A program made the translations under genes and the position numbers. This document shows, piece by piece, positions 7,415 to 17,777 of a stretch of 64,000 bases of DNA. Position 1 is the stretch's first letter, and each line of letters begins with the position of its first letter. The DNA comes from Sphingobium limneticum (GTDB taxonomy: Bacteria > Pseudomonadota > Alphaproteobacteria > Sphingomonadales > Sphingomonadaceae), in contig NZ_VYPZ01000001.1 of NCBI RefSeq assembly GCF_008710155.1, positions 310,001 through 374,000 of the forward strand. The letters are read 5' to 3'. The notes beneath the pieces were generated by a model. The model was not told the DNA's origin and ran no database searches. It saw only the letters and a list, made by a program, of their open reading frames with translations.

Positions 7415-9790
7415 ATGATCCGTAACCGCAAAATCTTGTGTGCCGCATCGGCGCTGGCGTTCAGCGTCGCCCTGCCCATGGCGCCTGCATATGCGGCGCC
7501 CGCGACGGCATCGGCCAAGGCCGTCTACAAGGATGCCAACGCCCCGATCGAGGCCCGCGTCGATGATCTTCTCTCGCGCATGACGCTGGATGAGAAGATC
7601 GCCCAGATCACCACCGTCTGGCTCGACAAGGTCAAGATTTTCGACGACCAGTTGCAGCTCGATCCTGCCAAGCTGGCAGCGCAATATCCCAATGGCCTCG
7701 GCCATTTCACGCGCCCTTCCGATGCGAAGGGTGCCGTCAGTCCTCGGGTCGCACCAGGACGCAATCCGCGCCAGACGGTCGCGCTCGTCAACGCCCTGCA
7801 AAAATGGGCGACGACGCAGACGCGGCTCGGCATCCCGATCCTCTTTCATGAAGAGGGACTGCATGGCTATGCGGCCGTCGGCGCGACCAGCTTTCCTCAG
7901 TCGATCGCTATGGCATCGTCCTTCGATACGGACATGCTGCGCGACGTCAACAGCGTCATCGCGCGCGAAATCCGTGTCCGAGGCGTGCCGATGATCCTGT
8001 CGCCGGTGGTGGATATCGCCCGCGATCCGCGCTGGGGCCGGATCGAGGAAACCTATGGCGAAGATCCCTATCTGGTCGGTGAAATGGGCGTCGCCGCGGT
8101 TGAGGGTCTGCAAGGCGTCGGCCGGGGGCGCAATCTGCGCGACGGCAAGGTGTTCGCCACGCTCAAGCATCTGACCGGCCATGGTCAGCCCGAAAGCGGC
8201 ACCAATATCGGTCCCGCGCCCGTCAGCGAACGCGAACTGCGCGAGAATTTCTTCCCGCCCTTCGAACAGGTGGTGAAGCGCACCGGCATTGAAGCGGTCA
8301 TGGCCAGCTACAATGAAATTGACGGCGTCCCCAGCCATGCCAATCGCTGGCTGCTGGAAGGCGTGCTGCGCGAGGAGTGGGGCTTCAAGGGGGCGGTCGT
8401 CTCCGACTATTCGGCGGTCGACCAACTGATGAGCATCCACCATATCGCCGCCAATCTGGAAGAAGCGGCGATCCGTGCGCTGGATGCCGGGGTGGATGCG
8501 GATCTGCCCGATGGCCTGTCCTACGCCACGCTGGGCAAGCTGGTGCGCGAAGGCAAGGTGAGCGAAGCGAAGGTCGACCTGGCCACCCGCCGCATGCTGG
8601 ACCTGAAGTTCCGCGCCGGCCTGTTCGAGCATCCCTATGCCGATGCCGCCGCGTCGGAAAAGATCACCAATAATGCGGACGCCCGCGCGCTGGCGCTGAA
8701 GGCTGCGCAGCGCTCGATCACCCTGCTTAAAAATGACGGCATGCTGCCGCTGAAGCCCGAAGGCACGATCGCCGTGATCGGTCCGAGCGCGGCCGTGGCG
8801 CGCCTTGGTGGTTATTATGGCCAGCCGCCGCACACGGTGTCGATCCTCGACGGGATCAAGGCGAAGGTCGGCGCACGCGCGAACATCGTCTTCGCGCAGG
8901 GCGTGAAGATCACCGAAAATGACGACTGGTGGGAAGATAGCGTCACCAAGTCGGACCCCTCAGAGAACCGCAAGCTGATCGAGCAGGCGGTGGAAGCAGC
9001 CAAGAATGTCGATCGCATCGTGCTGACGCTGGGCGACACTGAGCAGTCGAGCCGCGAAGGCTGGGCCGACAATCATCTGGGTGATCGTCCGTCGCTCGAT
9101 CTGGTGGGTGAACAGCAGGAATTGTTCGATGCGCTCAAGGCTTTGGGCAAGCCGATCACCGTGGTCCTGATCAACGGCCGCCCGGCCTCGACCGTGAAGG
9201 TTAGCGAGCAGGCCAACGCCATATTGGAAGGCTGGTATCTGGGCGAGCAGGGCGGCAATGCCGTCGCCGACGTCCTGTTCGGCGATGTAAACCCCGGCGC
9301 GAAGCTGCCCGTCACCGTCCCCCGCTCGGTCGGGCAACTGCCCATGTTCTACAATGCCAAGCCCTCGGCGCGTCGTGGATATCTGTTCGATACCACCGAT
9401 CCGCTCTATCCTTTCGGCTTCGGGCTTTCCTACACGACATTCGACCTGTCGCCCCCGCGTCTGGCGGCGACCAGCATCGGCACCGGCGGCAAAACGACCG
9501 TCTCGGTCGATGTCCGCAACAGCGGCGCGCGCGAAGGCGACGAAGTCGTCCAGCTTTATATCCGTGACAAGGTCAGCAGCGTCACCCGCCCGATCAAGGA
9601 GTTGAAGGGCTTCCAACGCGTCACCCTGAAGCCGGGCGAAACCCGCACCGTCACCTTCACCATCAGCCCAGAAAGCCTCCAGATGTGGGACGCGGACATG
9701 CATCGCGTCGTCGAACCGGGCGATTTCGAGATCATGACCGGCAACAGCTCGGTCGCACTCAAATCCGCCACGCTGACGGTGAAGCCATGA
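7415..9790 (+). CDS. GH3 beta-xylosidase/beta-glucosidase, exported (copy 1)
   Basis: GH3 hydrolase of 791 residues. I chose the ATG at 7415 (MIRNRKILC) because it follows a strong GGAGGGGGG site and gives a clean Sec signal peptide ending AYAAP; a GTG 69 bases upstream would lie in the operator. The N-terminal TIM-barrel domain holds the KHLTGHGQ loop and the nucleophile Asp331 in VVSDYSAV. The alpha/beta sandwich domain (about residues 390-620) and the C-terminal fibronectin-III-like domain (PFGFGLSYTTF onward) follow. In this glucuronoxylan operon a beta-xylosidase acting on xylo-oligosaccharides is the best guess, but GH3 specificity cannot be read from sequence alone. It overlaps the next gene by four bases. 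Confidence 0.93.
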   Translation: MIRNRKILCAASALAFSVALPMAPAYAAPATASAKAVYKDANAPIEARVDDLLSRMTLDEKIAQITTVWLDKVKIFDDQLQLDPAKLAAQYPNGLGHFTRPSDAKGAVSPRVAPGRNPRQTVALVNALQKWATTQTRLGIPILFHEEGLHGYAAVGATSFPQSIAMASSFDTDMLRDVNSVIAREIRVRGVPMILSPVVDIARDPRWGRIEETYGEDPYLVGEMGVAAVEGLQGVGRGRNLRDGKVFATLKHLTGHGQPESGTNIGPAPVSERELRENFFPPFEQVVKRTGIEAVMASYNEIDGVPSHANRWLLEGVLREEWGFKGAVVSDYSAVDQLMSIHHIAANLEEAAIRALDAGVDADLPDGLSYATLGKLVREGKVSEAKVDLATRRMLDLKFRAGLFEHPYADAAASEKITNNADARALALKAAQRSITLLKNDGMLPLKPEGTIAVIGPSAAVARLGGYYGQPPHTVSILDGIKAKVGARANIVFAQGVKITENDDWWEDSVTKSDPSENRKLIEQAVEAAKNVDRIVLTLGDTEQSSREGWADNHLGDRPSLDLVGEQQELFDALKALGKPITVVLINGRPASTVKVSEQANAILEGWYLGEQGGNAVADVLFGDVNPGAKLPVTVPRSVGQLPMFYNAKPSARRGYLFDTTDPLYPFGFGLSYTTFDLSPPRLAATSIGTGGKTTVSVDVRNSGAREGDEVVQLYIRDKVSSVTRPIKELKGFQRVTLKPGETRTVTFTISPESLQMWDADMHRVVEPGDFEIMTGNSSVALKSATLTVKP

Positions 9791-12162
9791 GCGCTCGTCT
9801 TGCTCGTCGTCAGGCGCTCGGCCTGCTCGCCTCCACCTCCTTCTTCGCAGCGGCCCCGGCCGTTGCGGCGAAGGGGAAGGGGCCGCTCTACAAGGATGCC
9901 TCCGCCCCCATCGACCTGCGCGTCCGCGACCTGCTCGGCCGGATGACGCTGGAGGAGAAGGTCGGTCAGATCATCGCGCTCTGGGCGACCAAGGCGGACA
10001 TCATGGACGACCTGACCTTCTCGCCGACCAAGGCGAGCAAGGCCTATCCTAATAGTTTCGGCCAGATCACCCGGCCGTCGGATCGTCGCGGCGCGCCGAA
10101 TGGCTCCAATCAGGCTGGCGGCGTCGGCGCCCGCTGGCGCACGCCGGCCGATACGGTCGCCTTTGTTAATGCCGTCCAGAAATGGGCGATCGAAGAAACC
10201 CGCCTCGGCATCCCGGTGCTGTTCCATGAAGAATCACTCCATGGTTATATGGCGACCGACGCGACCATGTTCCCCATGGCGATCGGCATGGCCGGTGCCT
10301 TCGATCGCGACCTGATGCGTGAAGTCCAGTCGGTCATTGCCCGCGAAGTGCGCGCGCGGGGCGTCCATCTGGCGCTGTCGCCGGTGGTGGATATCGCCCG
10401 CGACCCACGCTGGGGCCGGATCGAGGAAACCTTTGGCGAAGATCCCTATCTCTGCGGCGAAATGGGCGTTGCGGCGGTGCTGGGCCTGCAAGGCGAAAGC
10501 AAGCAGCTTGGCCCGGACAAGGTCATGGCGACGCTCAAGCACATGACCGGTCACGGCCAACCCCAGAGCGGCGAGAATGTCGCGCCGGCCCCGATCAGCC
10601 AGCGCGAATTGCGCGAGAATTTTTTCCCGCCCTTCCGTCAGGTGGTCAAGCGCACCGGCATCGCCGCCGTCATGCCATCTTATAACGAGATCGACGGCGT
10701 CCCGTCGCACCAGAATGTATGGCTGCTCGGCGACATCTTGCGCGGCGAATGGCATTTCGACGGCGCGGTGGTCAGCGACTATGGCGCGGTCCACGAACTC
10801 GACACCATCCACCATGTCCAGCCCGACCCGGAGGCATCGGCCCGCGCCGCCCTCCGTGCCGGGGTCGATTGCGAGTTGCCCGATGGGATGACCTATCGGA
10901 CGCTCGTGGAACAGGTCCGCAGCGGAAAAGTGCCTTCCGAAGCGGTCGACATCGCCTGCACGCGCATGTTGACCCTCAAATTCCGCGCGGGCCTGTTCGA
11001 AAATCCCTGGCCGCGTCGCGATTATGATGCGCTGACCGGCAATAAGGAGGCGCGCGCATTGGCGCTGAAGGCCGCGCACAAATCCATCGCGCTGCTCAAG
11101 AATGACGGCATATTGCCTTTGGCCGCCGGCGCGCACAAGCGGGTCGCGGTGATCGGTCCCAATGCCGCCATCGCGCGGCTGGGCGGCTATTCCTCCATTC
11201 CGCGTCAGGACGTCTCGCTGCTGGAAGGCGTCCAGTCCAAGCTCAAGGGCAAAGCGGAGGTCGTTCATGCGCAGGGCGTCTTCATCACCCAGAGCGAGGA
11301 TCGTTCGGTGGACGATGTGTTCCTGGCCGATCCGGTCAAGAACCGCGCGCTGATCGCCGAAGCTGTCGAGGTGGCCAAGGGCGCGGATATCGTGTTGCTC
11401 GCCATCGGCGACACCGAACAGACCAGCCGCGAAGGTTTCGCCAAGAACCATCTGGGGGACCGCACCAGCCTCGATCTGGTGGGTGAGCAGAATGACTTGT
11501 TTGCGGCGATCAAGGCGACCGGCAAGCCCGTCATTGTCTGTGCCATCAACGGCCGCCCACCCAGCTATCCCGCCGTGGTCGACGGGGCCAATGCCCTGCT
11601 CGAATGCTGGTATCCGGGGCAGGAGGGCGGCACGGCCATGGCCGACATCCTATTCGGCGATGTCAATCCGGGCGCCAAGCTGCCTGTCACCGTCGCGCGC
11701 GATGCGGGCCAGATCCCGATCTTCTACAATCGCAAGCCCAGCGCCCGGCGCGGCTATGTGTTCGAGGATGTCTCGCCGCTCTTCTCGTTCGGATATGGCC
11801 TCAGCTACACCAAATTCGAATTTGGAAAACCACGACTTTCCTCACCCCGCATCGGTATAGGTGGCAGCGTCACGGTCGAAGTCGATGTGCGCAACGCGGG
11901 CGACAGGGCAGGGGACGAGGTCGTCCAGCTCTACGTCCATGACCAAGTCGCCACCGTCACCCGCCCGATCAAGGAATTGAAGGGCTTCGAACGCGTCACG
12001 CTCGCGCCCGGCGAAACGAAGACCGTGCGCATCCCGCTTGGCCCCGACGCCTTCAGCTTGTGGAATCTCGACATGGAGGAAGTGGTCGAACCCGGCCTCT
12101 TCGACATCATGGTCGGACCCGACAGCCAGAATATTCAGACCATCCCGCTCGAAATCATCTGA
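9787..12162 (+). CDS. GH3 beta-xylosidase/beta-glucosidase, exported (copy 2)
   Basis: Second GH3 enzyme, also 791 residues and clearly a tandem paralogue of copy 1: the nucleophile is again Asp331 (VVSDYGAV), and [12 protein letters not shown] and [10 protein letters not shown] are shared. The start ATG overlaps the TGA of copy 1. The leader differs: [16 protein letters not shown] has a twin-arginine pair before the hydrophobic stretch, so Tat export is possible, whereas copy 1 looks Sec-type. Sequence differences around the barrel loops suggest a split in substrate or in position of attack. It probably works on xylo-oligosaccharides trimmed by GH67. Confidence 0.93.
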   Translation: MSARLARRQALGLLASTSFFAAAPAVAAKGKGPLYKDASAPIDLRVRDLLGRMTLEEKVGQIIALWATKADIMDDLTFSPTKASKAYPNSFGQITRPSDRRGAPNGSNQAGGVGARWRTPADTVAFVNAVQKWAIEETRLGIPVLFHEESLHGYMATDATMFPMAIGMAGAFDRDLMREVQSVIAREVRARGVHLALSPVVDIARDPRWGRIEETFGEDPYLCGEMGVAAVLGLQGESKQLGPDKVMATLKHMTGHGQPQSGENVAPAPISQRELRENFFPPFRQVVKRTGIAAVMPSYNEIDGVPSHQNVWLLGDILRGEWHFDGAVVSDYGAVHELDTIHHVQPDPEASARAALRAGVDCELPDGMTYRTLVEQVRSGKVPSEAVDIACTRMLTLKFRAGLFENPWPRRDYDALTGNKEARALALKAAHKSIALLKNDGILPLAAGAHKRVAVIGPNAAIARLGGYSSIPRQDVSLLEGVQSKLKGKAEVVHAQGVFITQSEDRSVDDVFLADPVKNRALIAEAVEVAKGADIVLLAIGDTEQTSREGFAKNHLGDRTSLDLVGEQNDLFAAIKATGKPVIVCAINGRPPSYPAVVDGANALLECWYPGQEGGTAMADILFGDVNPGAKLPVTVARDAGQIPIFYNRKPSARRGYVFEDVSPLFSFGYGLSYTKFEFGKPRLSSPRIGIGGSVTVEVDVRNAGDRAGDEVVQLYVHDQVATVTRPIKELKGFERVTLAPGETKTVRIPLGPDAFSLWNLDMEEVVEPGLFDIMVGPDSQNIQTIPLEII

Positions 12163-12176
12163 ACAGGACCGCTCAA

Positions 12177-13388
12177 ATGCCCAAGATTATTGATGCCAAG
12201 GTCATTGTCACTTCCCCCGGCCGCAATTTCGTCACCTTGAAGATCATCACCGAAGACGGCGTCTACGGTCTGGGCGACGCGACGCTCAACGGTCGCGAGC
12301 TCTCGGTCGCCAGCTATTTGCAGGACCATGTCATCCCCTGCCTGATCGGTCGCGACGCGCACCGGATCGAAGATATCTGGCAGTATCTCTACAAGGGCGC
12401 CTATTGGCGTCGCGGTCCCGTCACCATGTCGGCCATCGCCGCCGTCGATACCGCGCTGTGGGATATCAAGGGCAAGCTGGCCGGTCTGCCCGTCTATCAG
12501 CTGCTGGGCGGCGCCAGCCGGGAAAGCGTCATGGTCTATGGCCATGCCAACGGCACCACGATCGAAGATACGGTCAAGACTGCGCTCGAATATCAGGCGC
12601 AGGGTTACAAGGCGATCCGCATCCAGTGCGGCGTGCCCGGCATGGCGTCCACCTATGGCGTGTCGAAGGACAAATATTTCTACGAACCGGCCGACGCAGA
12701 CCTGCCGACGGAAAATGTGTGGAATACCAGCAAGTACCTCCGCATCGTTCCCGAACTGTTCAAAGCCGCGCGTGAGGCGCTGGGCTGGGACGTGCATCTG
12801 CTGCACGACATCCATCACCGCCTGACTCCGATCGAGGCCGGTCGCCTGGGCAAGGATCTGGAACAATATCGCCCTTTCTGGCTGGAGGATGCGACCCCGG
12901 CGGAAAATCAGGAAGCCTTCAAGCTGATCCGTCAGCACACCACCACGCCGCTGGCCGTCGGCGAGATTTTCAATTCGATTCATGATTGCCGCGAGCTGAT
13001 CGAAAATCAGCTGATCGATTATATCCGCGCCACCGTGGTTCATGCGGGCGGCATCAGCCACCTGCGCAAGATCGCCAATCTGGCCGACCTCTATCAGGTG
13101 CGAACCGGCTGCCATGGCGCCACCGACCTGTCGCCGGTCTGCATGGCCGCCGCGCTGCATTTCGACCTGTCGATCCCGAACTTCGGCGTGCAGGAATATA
13201 TGCGCCACACGCCCGAAACCGACGCGGTCTTCCCGCACGCCTACACCTTCGCGGACGGGGCGATGCATCCGGGCGAAGCACCGGGCCTGGGCGTCGACAT
13301 CGACGAGGAACTGGCCGCCAAATATGAATATAATCGCGCCTTCCTGCCGGTAAACCGGCTGGAAGACGGCACCATGTTCAACTGGTGA
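12177..13388 (+). CDS. manD: D-mannonate dehydratase, enolase superfamily
   Basis: 403-residue enolase-superfamily enzyme converting D-mannonate to 2-keto-3-deoxy-D-gluconate. It aligns almost without gaps with the characterised Novosphingobium aromaticivorans ManD: metal ligands Asp211, Glu237 and Glu263, and catalytic Arg148, Tyr160 and His213, each offset by one from the published numbering. Having the full set argues for a true, efficient mannonate dehydratase rather than one of the low-activity relatives. It is the last step of the local uronate route after UxaC and UxuB. The start ATG lies 14 bases after the GH3 stop, with AGGA upstream. It replaces the unrelated UxuA of enteric bacteria. 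Confidence 0.95.
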   Translation: MPKIIDAKVIVTSPGRNFVTLKIITEDGVYGLGDATLNGRELSVASYLQDHVIPCLIGRDAHRIEDIWQYLYKGAYWRRGPVTMSAIAAVDTALWDIKGKLAGLPVYQLLGGASRESVMVYGHANGTTIEDTVKTALEYQAQGYKAIRIQCGVPGMASTYGVSKDKYFYEPADADLPTENVWNTSKYLRIVPELFKAAREALGWDVHLLHDIHHRLTPIEAGRLGKDLEQYRPFWLEDATPAENQEAFKLIRQHTTTPLAVGEIFNSIHDCRELIENQLIDYIRATVVHAGGISHLRKIANLADLYQVRTGCHGATDLSPVCMAAALHFDLSIPNFGVQEYMRHTPETDAVFPHAYTFADGAMHPGEAPGLGVDIDEELAAKYEYNRAFLPVNRLEDGTMFNW

Positions 13389-13414
13389 TTTCGTGCTTCG
13401 GCTGCCCTTGACGT

Positions 13415-13503
13415 CGTCATCCCCGCGAAGGCGGGGATCCATCTTCCACCCCATCTCCAGCCGCACCGTTGGGGATGGTTTCCCGCCTGCGCGGGAATGA
13501 TGA
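13415..13503. repeat. REP-like inverted repeat pair
   Basis: Two GC-rich palindromic units face each other: GTCATCCCCGCGAAGGCGGG (from 13416) and, inverted, CCCGCCTGCGCGGGAATGAT (from 13482), with GGATCCATC/GATGG arms between. Each can fold into a small hairpin, and together they can form one long imperfect one. Such elements are common between genes in sphingomonads. It lies inside the operon between manD and the transporter and may affect mRNA stability or distal expression. Confidence 0.75.
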
Positions 13504-13522
13504 ACCTGATTGGACGAGGGCA

Positions 13523-14821
13523 GTGACTGCAATTCCCAAAACCGCCGGCCCACCCAAGCCGTCAGGCAAGGTCCGTTGGATCGTCTGCGGCCTGCTCTTC
13601 GCGGCGGTCGTGCTCAGCTATATCGACCGGCTTGTGCTGCCGACGCTCAAGCCCGACCTTCAGGCCCGCTATGGCTGGAGCGAGAGCGGCTATGCCAGCC
13701 TCGCCATCTGGTTTCAGGCGGGTTACGGCATCGCCTATGTCGTTTTCGGCCGTTTGATCGACCGGATCGGCGCGCGGGCGGGCTATGCGCTCGCCGTGAC
13801 GCTGTGGACCATCGGCCATGTCGCGCACATCTTCTTCACCTCCACGGCGGGCATGCTGCTCGCCCGCATCCCGCTGGCGATCGGGGAAGCGGGGACATTT
13901 CCCGCCGCCATCGCCGCGACCAATGAATGGTTCCCCAAGAAGGAGCGGGCGTTCGCCATCGGCATCTTCAACGCCGGGTCCAATGTCGGCGCGATCCTGA
14001 CGCCGTTATTTGTCCCGATCATCGCGGTGACGCTGGGCTGGCGCTGGGCCTTCATCCTGACCGGTCTGCTGACGGTCCTGTGGCTGGCGGCATGGTTGAG
14101 TTTCTATCGCCGCCCGCGCGAGAAAAAGAGCCTCAGCCCGCAGGAACTGGCCTGGATCGAAACCGATCCGGTCGAGGAAAAGCGCCCCGTCAAATGGGCC
14201 ACCCTGTTCCGCCATCGCCAGACCTGGGCCTATATGTCGGGCCGTTTCCTGATCGATCCGGTGTGGTGGACCTTCCTCTTCTGGCTGCCCGACTTTTTCA
14301 ACAAGCAATATGGCGTGAAGATGCTGGACTTCGGTCCGCCGCTGATCGCCGTCTATCTGCTGGCCGATGTCGGCTCCATCGCCGGCGGTTGGGCCTCCTC
14401 GCGGTTCATGGGCCGGGGCTGGAGCCTCAATCGCTCGCGCAAGTTCGCCATGTTCCTCGCCGCGCTCTGCGCCGTGCCGATCGCCTTTGCCGCCAGCGCG
14501 CCTTCCATGTGGATCGCCGTCGGCCTCATCGGCCTCGCCTGCGCCGGGCATCAGGGCTTTTCCGCCAATCTCTACGCGTTGCCCGGCGATGTCTTCCCGC
14601 GCTGGATGGCCGGGTCGGTCGTCGGCCTGGGCGGCCTGTCGGGGGCGGTCGGCGGCATGCTGATGGCCAAATTCGCCGGCGTGATCCTCGAAACCGTCGG
14701 CAGCTTCGGCCCGATCTTCGCGGTCGCCTCCGTCGCCTATCTGATCGCGCTGGCGGTCATCCACGTCCTGCTGCCCCGCTATCAGCCGGTGGTCGCCTCT
14801 GTTCCCGGAAATCCCGCATGA
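13523..14821 (+). CDS. MFS hexuronate transporter (ExuT-like)
   Basis: Major facilitator of about 432 residues, anion:cation symporter type, with roughly 12 membrane helices. The first helix carries SYIDRLVLPTLKPDLQ, and the loop motif RIGARAGYALA follows helix 2, as in ExuT/GudP transporters. It is probably the inner-membrane importer of D-glucuronate, or perhaps aldouronates, supplying UxaC. The start is uncertain. The upstream in-frame ATG (13475) would translate part of the REP repeat, so I prefer the GTG at 13523 just after GAGGG. The stop overlaps the uxaC ATG by four bases. Confidence 0.9.
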   Translation: MTAIPKTAGPPKPSGKVRWIVCGLLFAAVVLSYIDRLVLPTLKPDLQARYGWSESGYASLAIWFQAGYGIAYVVFGRLIDRIGARAGYALAVTLWTIGHVAHIFFTSTAGMLLARIPLAIGEAGTFPAAIAATNEWFPKKERAFAIGIFNAGSNVGAILTPLFVPIIAVTLGWRWAFILTGLLTVLWLAAWLSFYRRPREKKSLSPQELAWIETDPVEEKRPVKWATLFRHRQTWAYMSGRFLIDPVWWTFLFWLPDFFNKQYGVKMLDFGPPLIAVYLLADVGSIAGGWASSRFMGRGWSLNRSRKFAMFLAALCAVPIAFAASAPSMWIAVGLIGLACAGHQGFSANLYALPGDVFPRWMAGSVVGLGGLSGAVGGMLMAKFAGVILETVGSFGPIFAVASVAYLIALAVIHVLLPRYQPVVASVPGNPA

Positions 14822-16233
14822 CCAAGACGCTCAGCCTTCATCCCGATCGCCTTTTTCCGTCCGATCCCGCGACCCGCGACATCGCCCGCCGCCTCTATGC
14901 GAGCGTGCAGGATCTGCCGATCGTGTCGCCCCACGGCCATACCGATCCGCGCTGGTTCGCCTATGACGAGCCCTTCGCCAATCCGGCGGAATTGCTGATC
15001 GTGCCCGACCATTATGCCTTCCGCATGCTGATGAGCCAAGGCGTGAAGCTGGAGGATCTGGGCATCCCGACCGTGGACGGCAGCGCCACGGCCAGCGATC
15101 CGCGCGCCATCTGGCGTCTCTTTGCCGAGCGTTATTATCTGTTCCGTGGCACGCCGACCCGCATGTGGATGGACTGGGTCTTCGCCGAAGCCTTCGGCAT
15201 CGATGTGCAGTTGGACGCCGACACCGCCGATCATTATTACAACATCATCGACGCCGCGCTGAAGACGGATGCCTTCCGCCCGCGCGCCCTGTTCGAACGC
15301 TATAATATCGAAGTGATCGCCACGACCGAAGGACCGCTCGATCCGCTCGACCATCACCGCGCCCTCCGCGCGTCGGGCTGGGGCGGCAAGGTCGTTACCG
15401 CGTATCGTCCCGACCCGGTACTCGACCCCGACGATCCACGCTTCATCGCCAATGTTCAGCGCTTCTGCGCGATGACGGGCGAAGATCCCGCCAGCTACGC
15501 CGGCTACCTGCGCGCCCATGAAAAACGCCGCGCCGATTTCCGCGAAGCCGGCGCCACTTCCACCGACCATGGCCACCCGTCCGCTTTCACCGCTGACCTG
15601 CCCCGCGATGAGATCGAGGCGCTCTATGCCAAGGTCACGACCGGCCCCGCGACCGCCAAGGAGGCCGAGCTGTTCCGTGGCCATATGCTGACCGAAATGG
15701 CGCGCATGTCGATCGCGGACGGCATGGTCATGCAGCTGCATCCCGGCGTCCACCGCAGCCATAACGCCGCCGTGCTGGCCCGCTTCGGCAAGGACAAGGG
15801 CGGCGACATCCCGACCGCCGGTGAATTCGTGCAGGCGCTCAAGCCGCTGCTCGACGCCTATGGCAATGATCCGCGCCTGACCTTGATCCTCTTCACCCTG
15901 GACGAGGATGTCTATGCGCGCGAACTGGCCCCGCTGGCCGGCCATTATCCGGCGCTGAAACTGGGACCGCCCTGGTGGTTTCATGATAGCCCGGAAGGCA
16001 TGCGCCGTTTCCGCGAGCGCACCACCGAAACCGCCGGCTTCTACAATACGGTGGGTTTCAACGATGACACCCGCGCCTTCCTGTCGATTCCGGCGCGGCA
16101 TGACGTCGCCCGCCGCATGGATTGCGCCTGGCTTGCCCAGTTGGTCGCCGAACATCGGCTGGAGGAGGATGAAGCGCTCGAACTCGCCCGCGCGCTCGCT
16201 TATGACCTTGCCAAGGCGGCGTACAAGCTGTGA
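14818..16233 (+). CDS. uxaC: Glucuronate (uronate) isomerase
   Basis: 471-residue uronate isomerase of the amidohydrolase-fold family, converting D-glucuronate to D-fructuronate (and galacturonate to tagaturonate). The N-terminal strand carries the HxH metal motif in SPHGHTDPRWF. The catalytic arginine and histidine context around QLHPGVHRSHN and the C-terminal LKLGPPWWFHDSPEGMRRF segment are typical. The length is normal. The ATG overlaps the transporter stop and the gene overlaps uxuB by four bases, which indicates tight coupling. It is cytoplasmic and the first step of the hexuronate route here. Confidence 0.97.
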   Translation: MTKTLSLHPDRLFPSDPATRDIARRLYASVQDLPIVSPHGHTDPRWFAYDEPFANPAELLIVPDHYAFRMLMSQGVKLEDLGIPTVDGSATASDPRAIWRLFAERYYLFRGTPTRMWMDWVFAEAFGIDVQLDADTADHYYNIIDAALKTDAFRPRALFERYNIEVIATTEGPLDPLDHHRALRASGWGGKVVTAYRPDPVLDPDDPRFIANVQRFCAMTGEDPASYAGYLRAHEKRRADFREAGATSTDHGHPSAFTADLPRDEIEALYAKVTTGPATAKEAELFRGHMLTEMARMSIADGMVMQLHPGVHRSHNAAVLARFGKDKGGDIPTAGEFVQALKPLLDAYGNDPRLTLILFTLDEDVYARELAPLAGHYPALKLGPPWWFHDSPEGMRRFRERTTETAGFYNTVGFNDDTRAFLSIPARHDVARRMDCAWLAQLVAEHRLEEDEALELARALAYDLAKAAYKL

Positions 16234-17696
16234 GCCGCCTGTCTTCCGCCACGCTCGCGCAATTGCCCGCCGACGTCACTCTGCCCAGCTATGATCGAGC
16301 CGCCGTGACATGCGGCGTCGTCCATATCGGTATCGGCGCCTTTCATCGCGCGCATCAGGCGGTGGTCTTCGACGACGCCCTCAATGCCGGCGACCTGCGC
16401 TGGGGCATCATCGCGGCCTCGCTGCGGTCGCCCGCCGTGCGCGACCAGATGCAGCCGCAGGACGGCCTCTACACCATGTTGGTGCGCGACGGCGCGGCCG
16501 AGCAGGCACGCATCATCGGCGCGGTGCAGCAAGTGATCGTCGCGCCGGAAGAGCCGACGGCGCTGCTCGCTGCGCTGGCCTCCCCGGACACGCATATCGT
16601 GACGCTCACCATCACGGAAAAGGGCTATAAGCTCGATCCATCGACCGGCGCCCTGATCGCGGACGATCCGCAGCTCGCCGCCGACCTGGCCTCGCTCGAA
16701 AGCCCGCAGACCGCGCCCGGCTACCTGGTCGCCGCGCTGGCCCTGCGCCGCGCCGCCGGCCTTGCGCCCTTTACCGCCATCAGTTGCGACAACCTCCCGC
16801 ATAATGGCGTGCGCCTGCGCAATGCCGTGCTGGAACTGGCGCGGCGGCATGACGCCGATCTGGCCGACTGGATTGCGACCCACGGCGCTTTCCCCGAAAC
16901 CATGGTCGATCGCATCGTGCCGGCCACCACGCCCGAAGACATCGCCGCGCTCACCCAGCGTCTCGGCCTGGAGGATCAGGCGATGGTCAAGACAGAACCT
17001 TTCATCCAATGGGTGATCGAGGATAAATTCTGCGGCCCCCGTCCGGATTTCAGTGCCGGCGTGCAATTGACGCAGGCCGTCGCCCCCTGGGAGGAAGCCA
17101 AGCTGCGCCTGCTCAACGGCGCACATAGCGGCATCGCCTATCTGGGCGGCCTGGCCGCCATCGACCATGTCCACGAAGTGCTGGCGCTGCCGGAAGCCCG
17201 CGCCTTCGTGGAAGCGCTCTGGGACGAGGCGGAAACCACCCTGACGCCACCGCCCGAACTGGACGTGGCCGCTTATCGCCGCGACCTGATGGCGCGTTTC
17301 GACAATCCGACGCTGCGCCACCGCACGCGTCAGATCGCGATGGACGGGTCGCAAAAGCTGCCGCAGCGGCTGCTCGCGCCTATCGCCGCCCGCTTGGCGG
17401 CGGGGCAGGGGATCGATGCGCTCGCGCTGGCCGTGGCCGCCTGGCTCCGCTGGCAAGCGGGGCAGGATGACAAGGGCGATGCGCATCAGGTGGACGACCC
17501 GCTCGCCGCGCCCATCGCCGCGACGCTGGCCGATGCCCGGACGTCGCAGGATCGCGTGGCCGCCATTCTTGCTTTCGACGCCGTGATTCCCCCGACGCTC
17601 GCCACCGACGATCGTTTTCGCACGGCGCTCACGCATTGGCTGACGCTGCTGGAAAGCCAGGGTGCGCTGGGTGCATTGGCCGCTTTCCGCCACTGA
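16230..17696 (+). CDS. uxuB: D-fructuronate reductase (mannitol dehydrogenase family)
   Basis: 488-residue member of the polyol-specific long-chain dehydrogenase family. The Rossmann start HIGIGAFHRAHQA lies near residue 33, and the catalytic-domain signature SCDNLPHNG with a later conserved Lys in KLRLLNGAHS are present. Between UxaC and ManD the function is almost surely NADH-dependent reduction of D-fructuronate to D-mannonate. Translation probably starts at GTG 16230, whose TGA-containing overlap with uxaC (GTGA) matches the pattern of this operon. A mannitol or altronate dehydrogenase is the alternative in other contexts. It is the last gene before a separate, operator-controlled TonB receptor gene. 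Confidence 0.94.
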   Translation: MSRLSSATLAQLPADVTLPSYDRAAVTCGVVHIGIGAFHRAHQAVVFDDALNAGDLRWGIIAASLRSPAVRDQMQPQDGLYTMLVRDGAAEQARIIGAVQQVIVAPEEPTALLAALASPDTHIVTLTITEKGYKLDPSTGALIADDPQLAADLASLESPQTAPGYLVAALALRRAAGLAPFTAISCDNLPHNGVRLRNAVLELARRHDADLADWIATHGAFPETMVDRIVPATTPEDIAALTQRLGLEDQAMVKTEPFIQWVIEDKFCGPRPDFSAGVQLTQAVAPWEEAKLRLLNGAHSGIAYLGGLAAIDHVHEVLALPEARAFVEALWDEAETTLTPPPELDVAAYRRDLMARFDNPTLRHRTRQIAMDGSQKLPQRLLAPIAARLAAGQGIDALALAVAAWLRWQAGQDDKGDAHQVDDPLAAPIAATLADARTSQDRVAAILAFDAVIPPTLATDDRFRTALTHWLTLLESQGALGALAAFRH

Positions 17697-17708
17697 CAAC
17701 GTAGTCAC

Positions 17709-17722
17709 CTATATCGTTACCA
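17709..17722. promoter_or_regulatory. Weaker LacI operator copy upstream of the TonB receptor
   Basis: On the minus strand this reads TGGTAACGATATAG, matching 11 of 14 positions of the operator at 7347-7360. It lies about 20 bases upstream of a TTGACA box (17742-17747), with the full operator at 17778-17791 downstream. Its placement would allow loop formation or cooperative binding across the promoter. Assignment rests on similarity only. Confidence 0.45.
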
Positions 17723-17777
17723 TTGTTGCCCGCCGGACGTCTTGACAAAGTCGACGGCGGGTTTATTGAAGCCATAG

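Noticed and set aside
13927-14817. Long in-frame extension upstream of uxaC, making a 768-codon frame
   Set aside because: The extra part lies in the wrong frame of the transporter gene. UxaC starts at 14818 with the usual four-base overlap and normal length.
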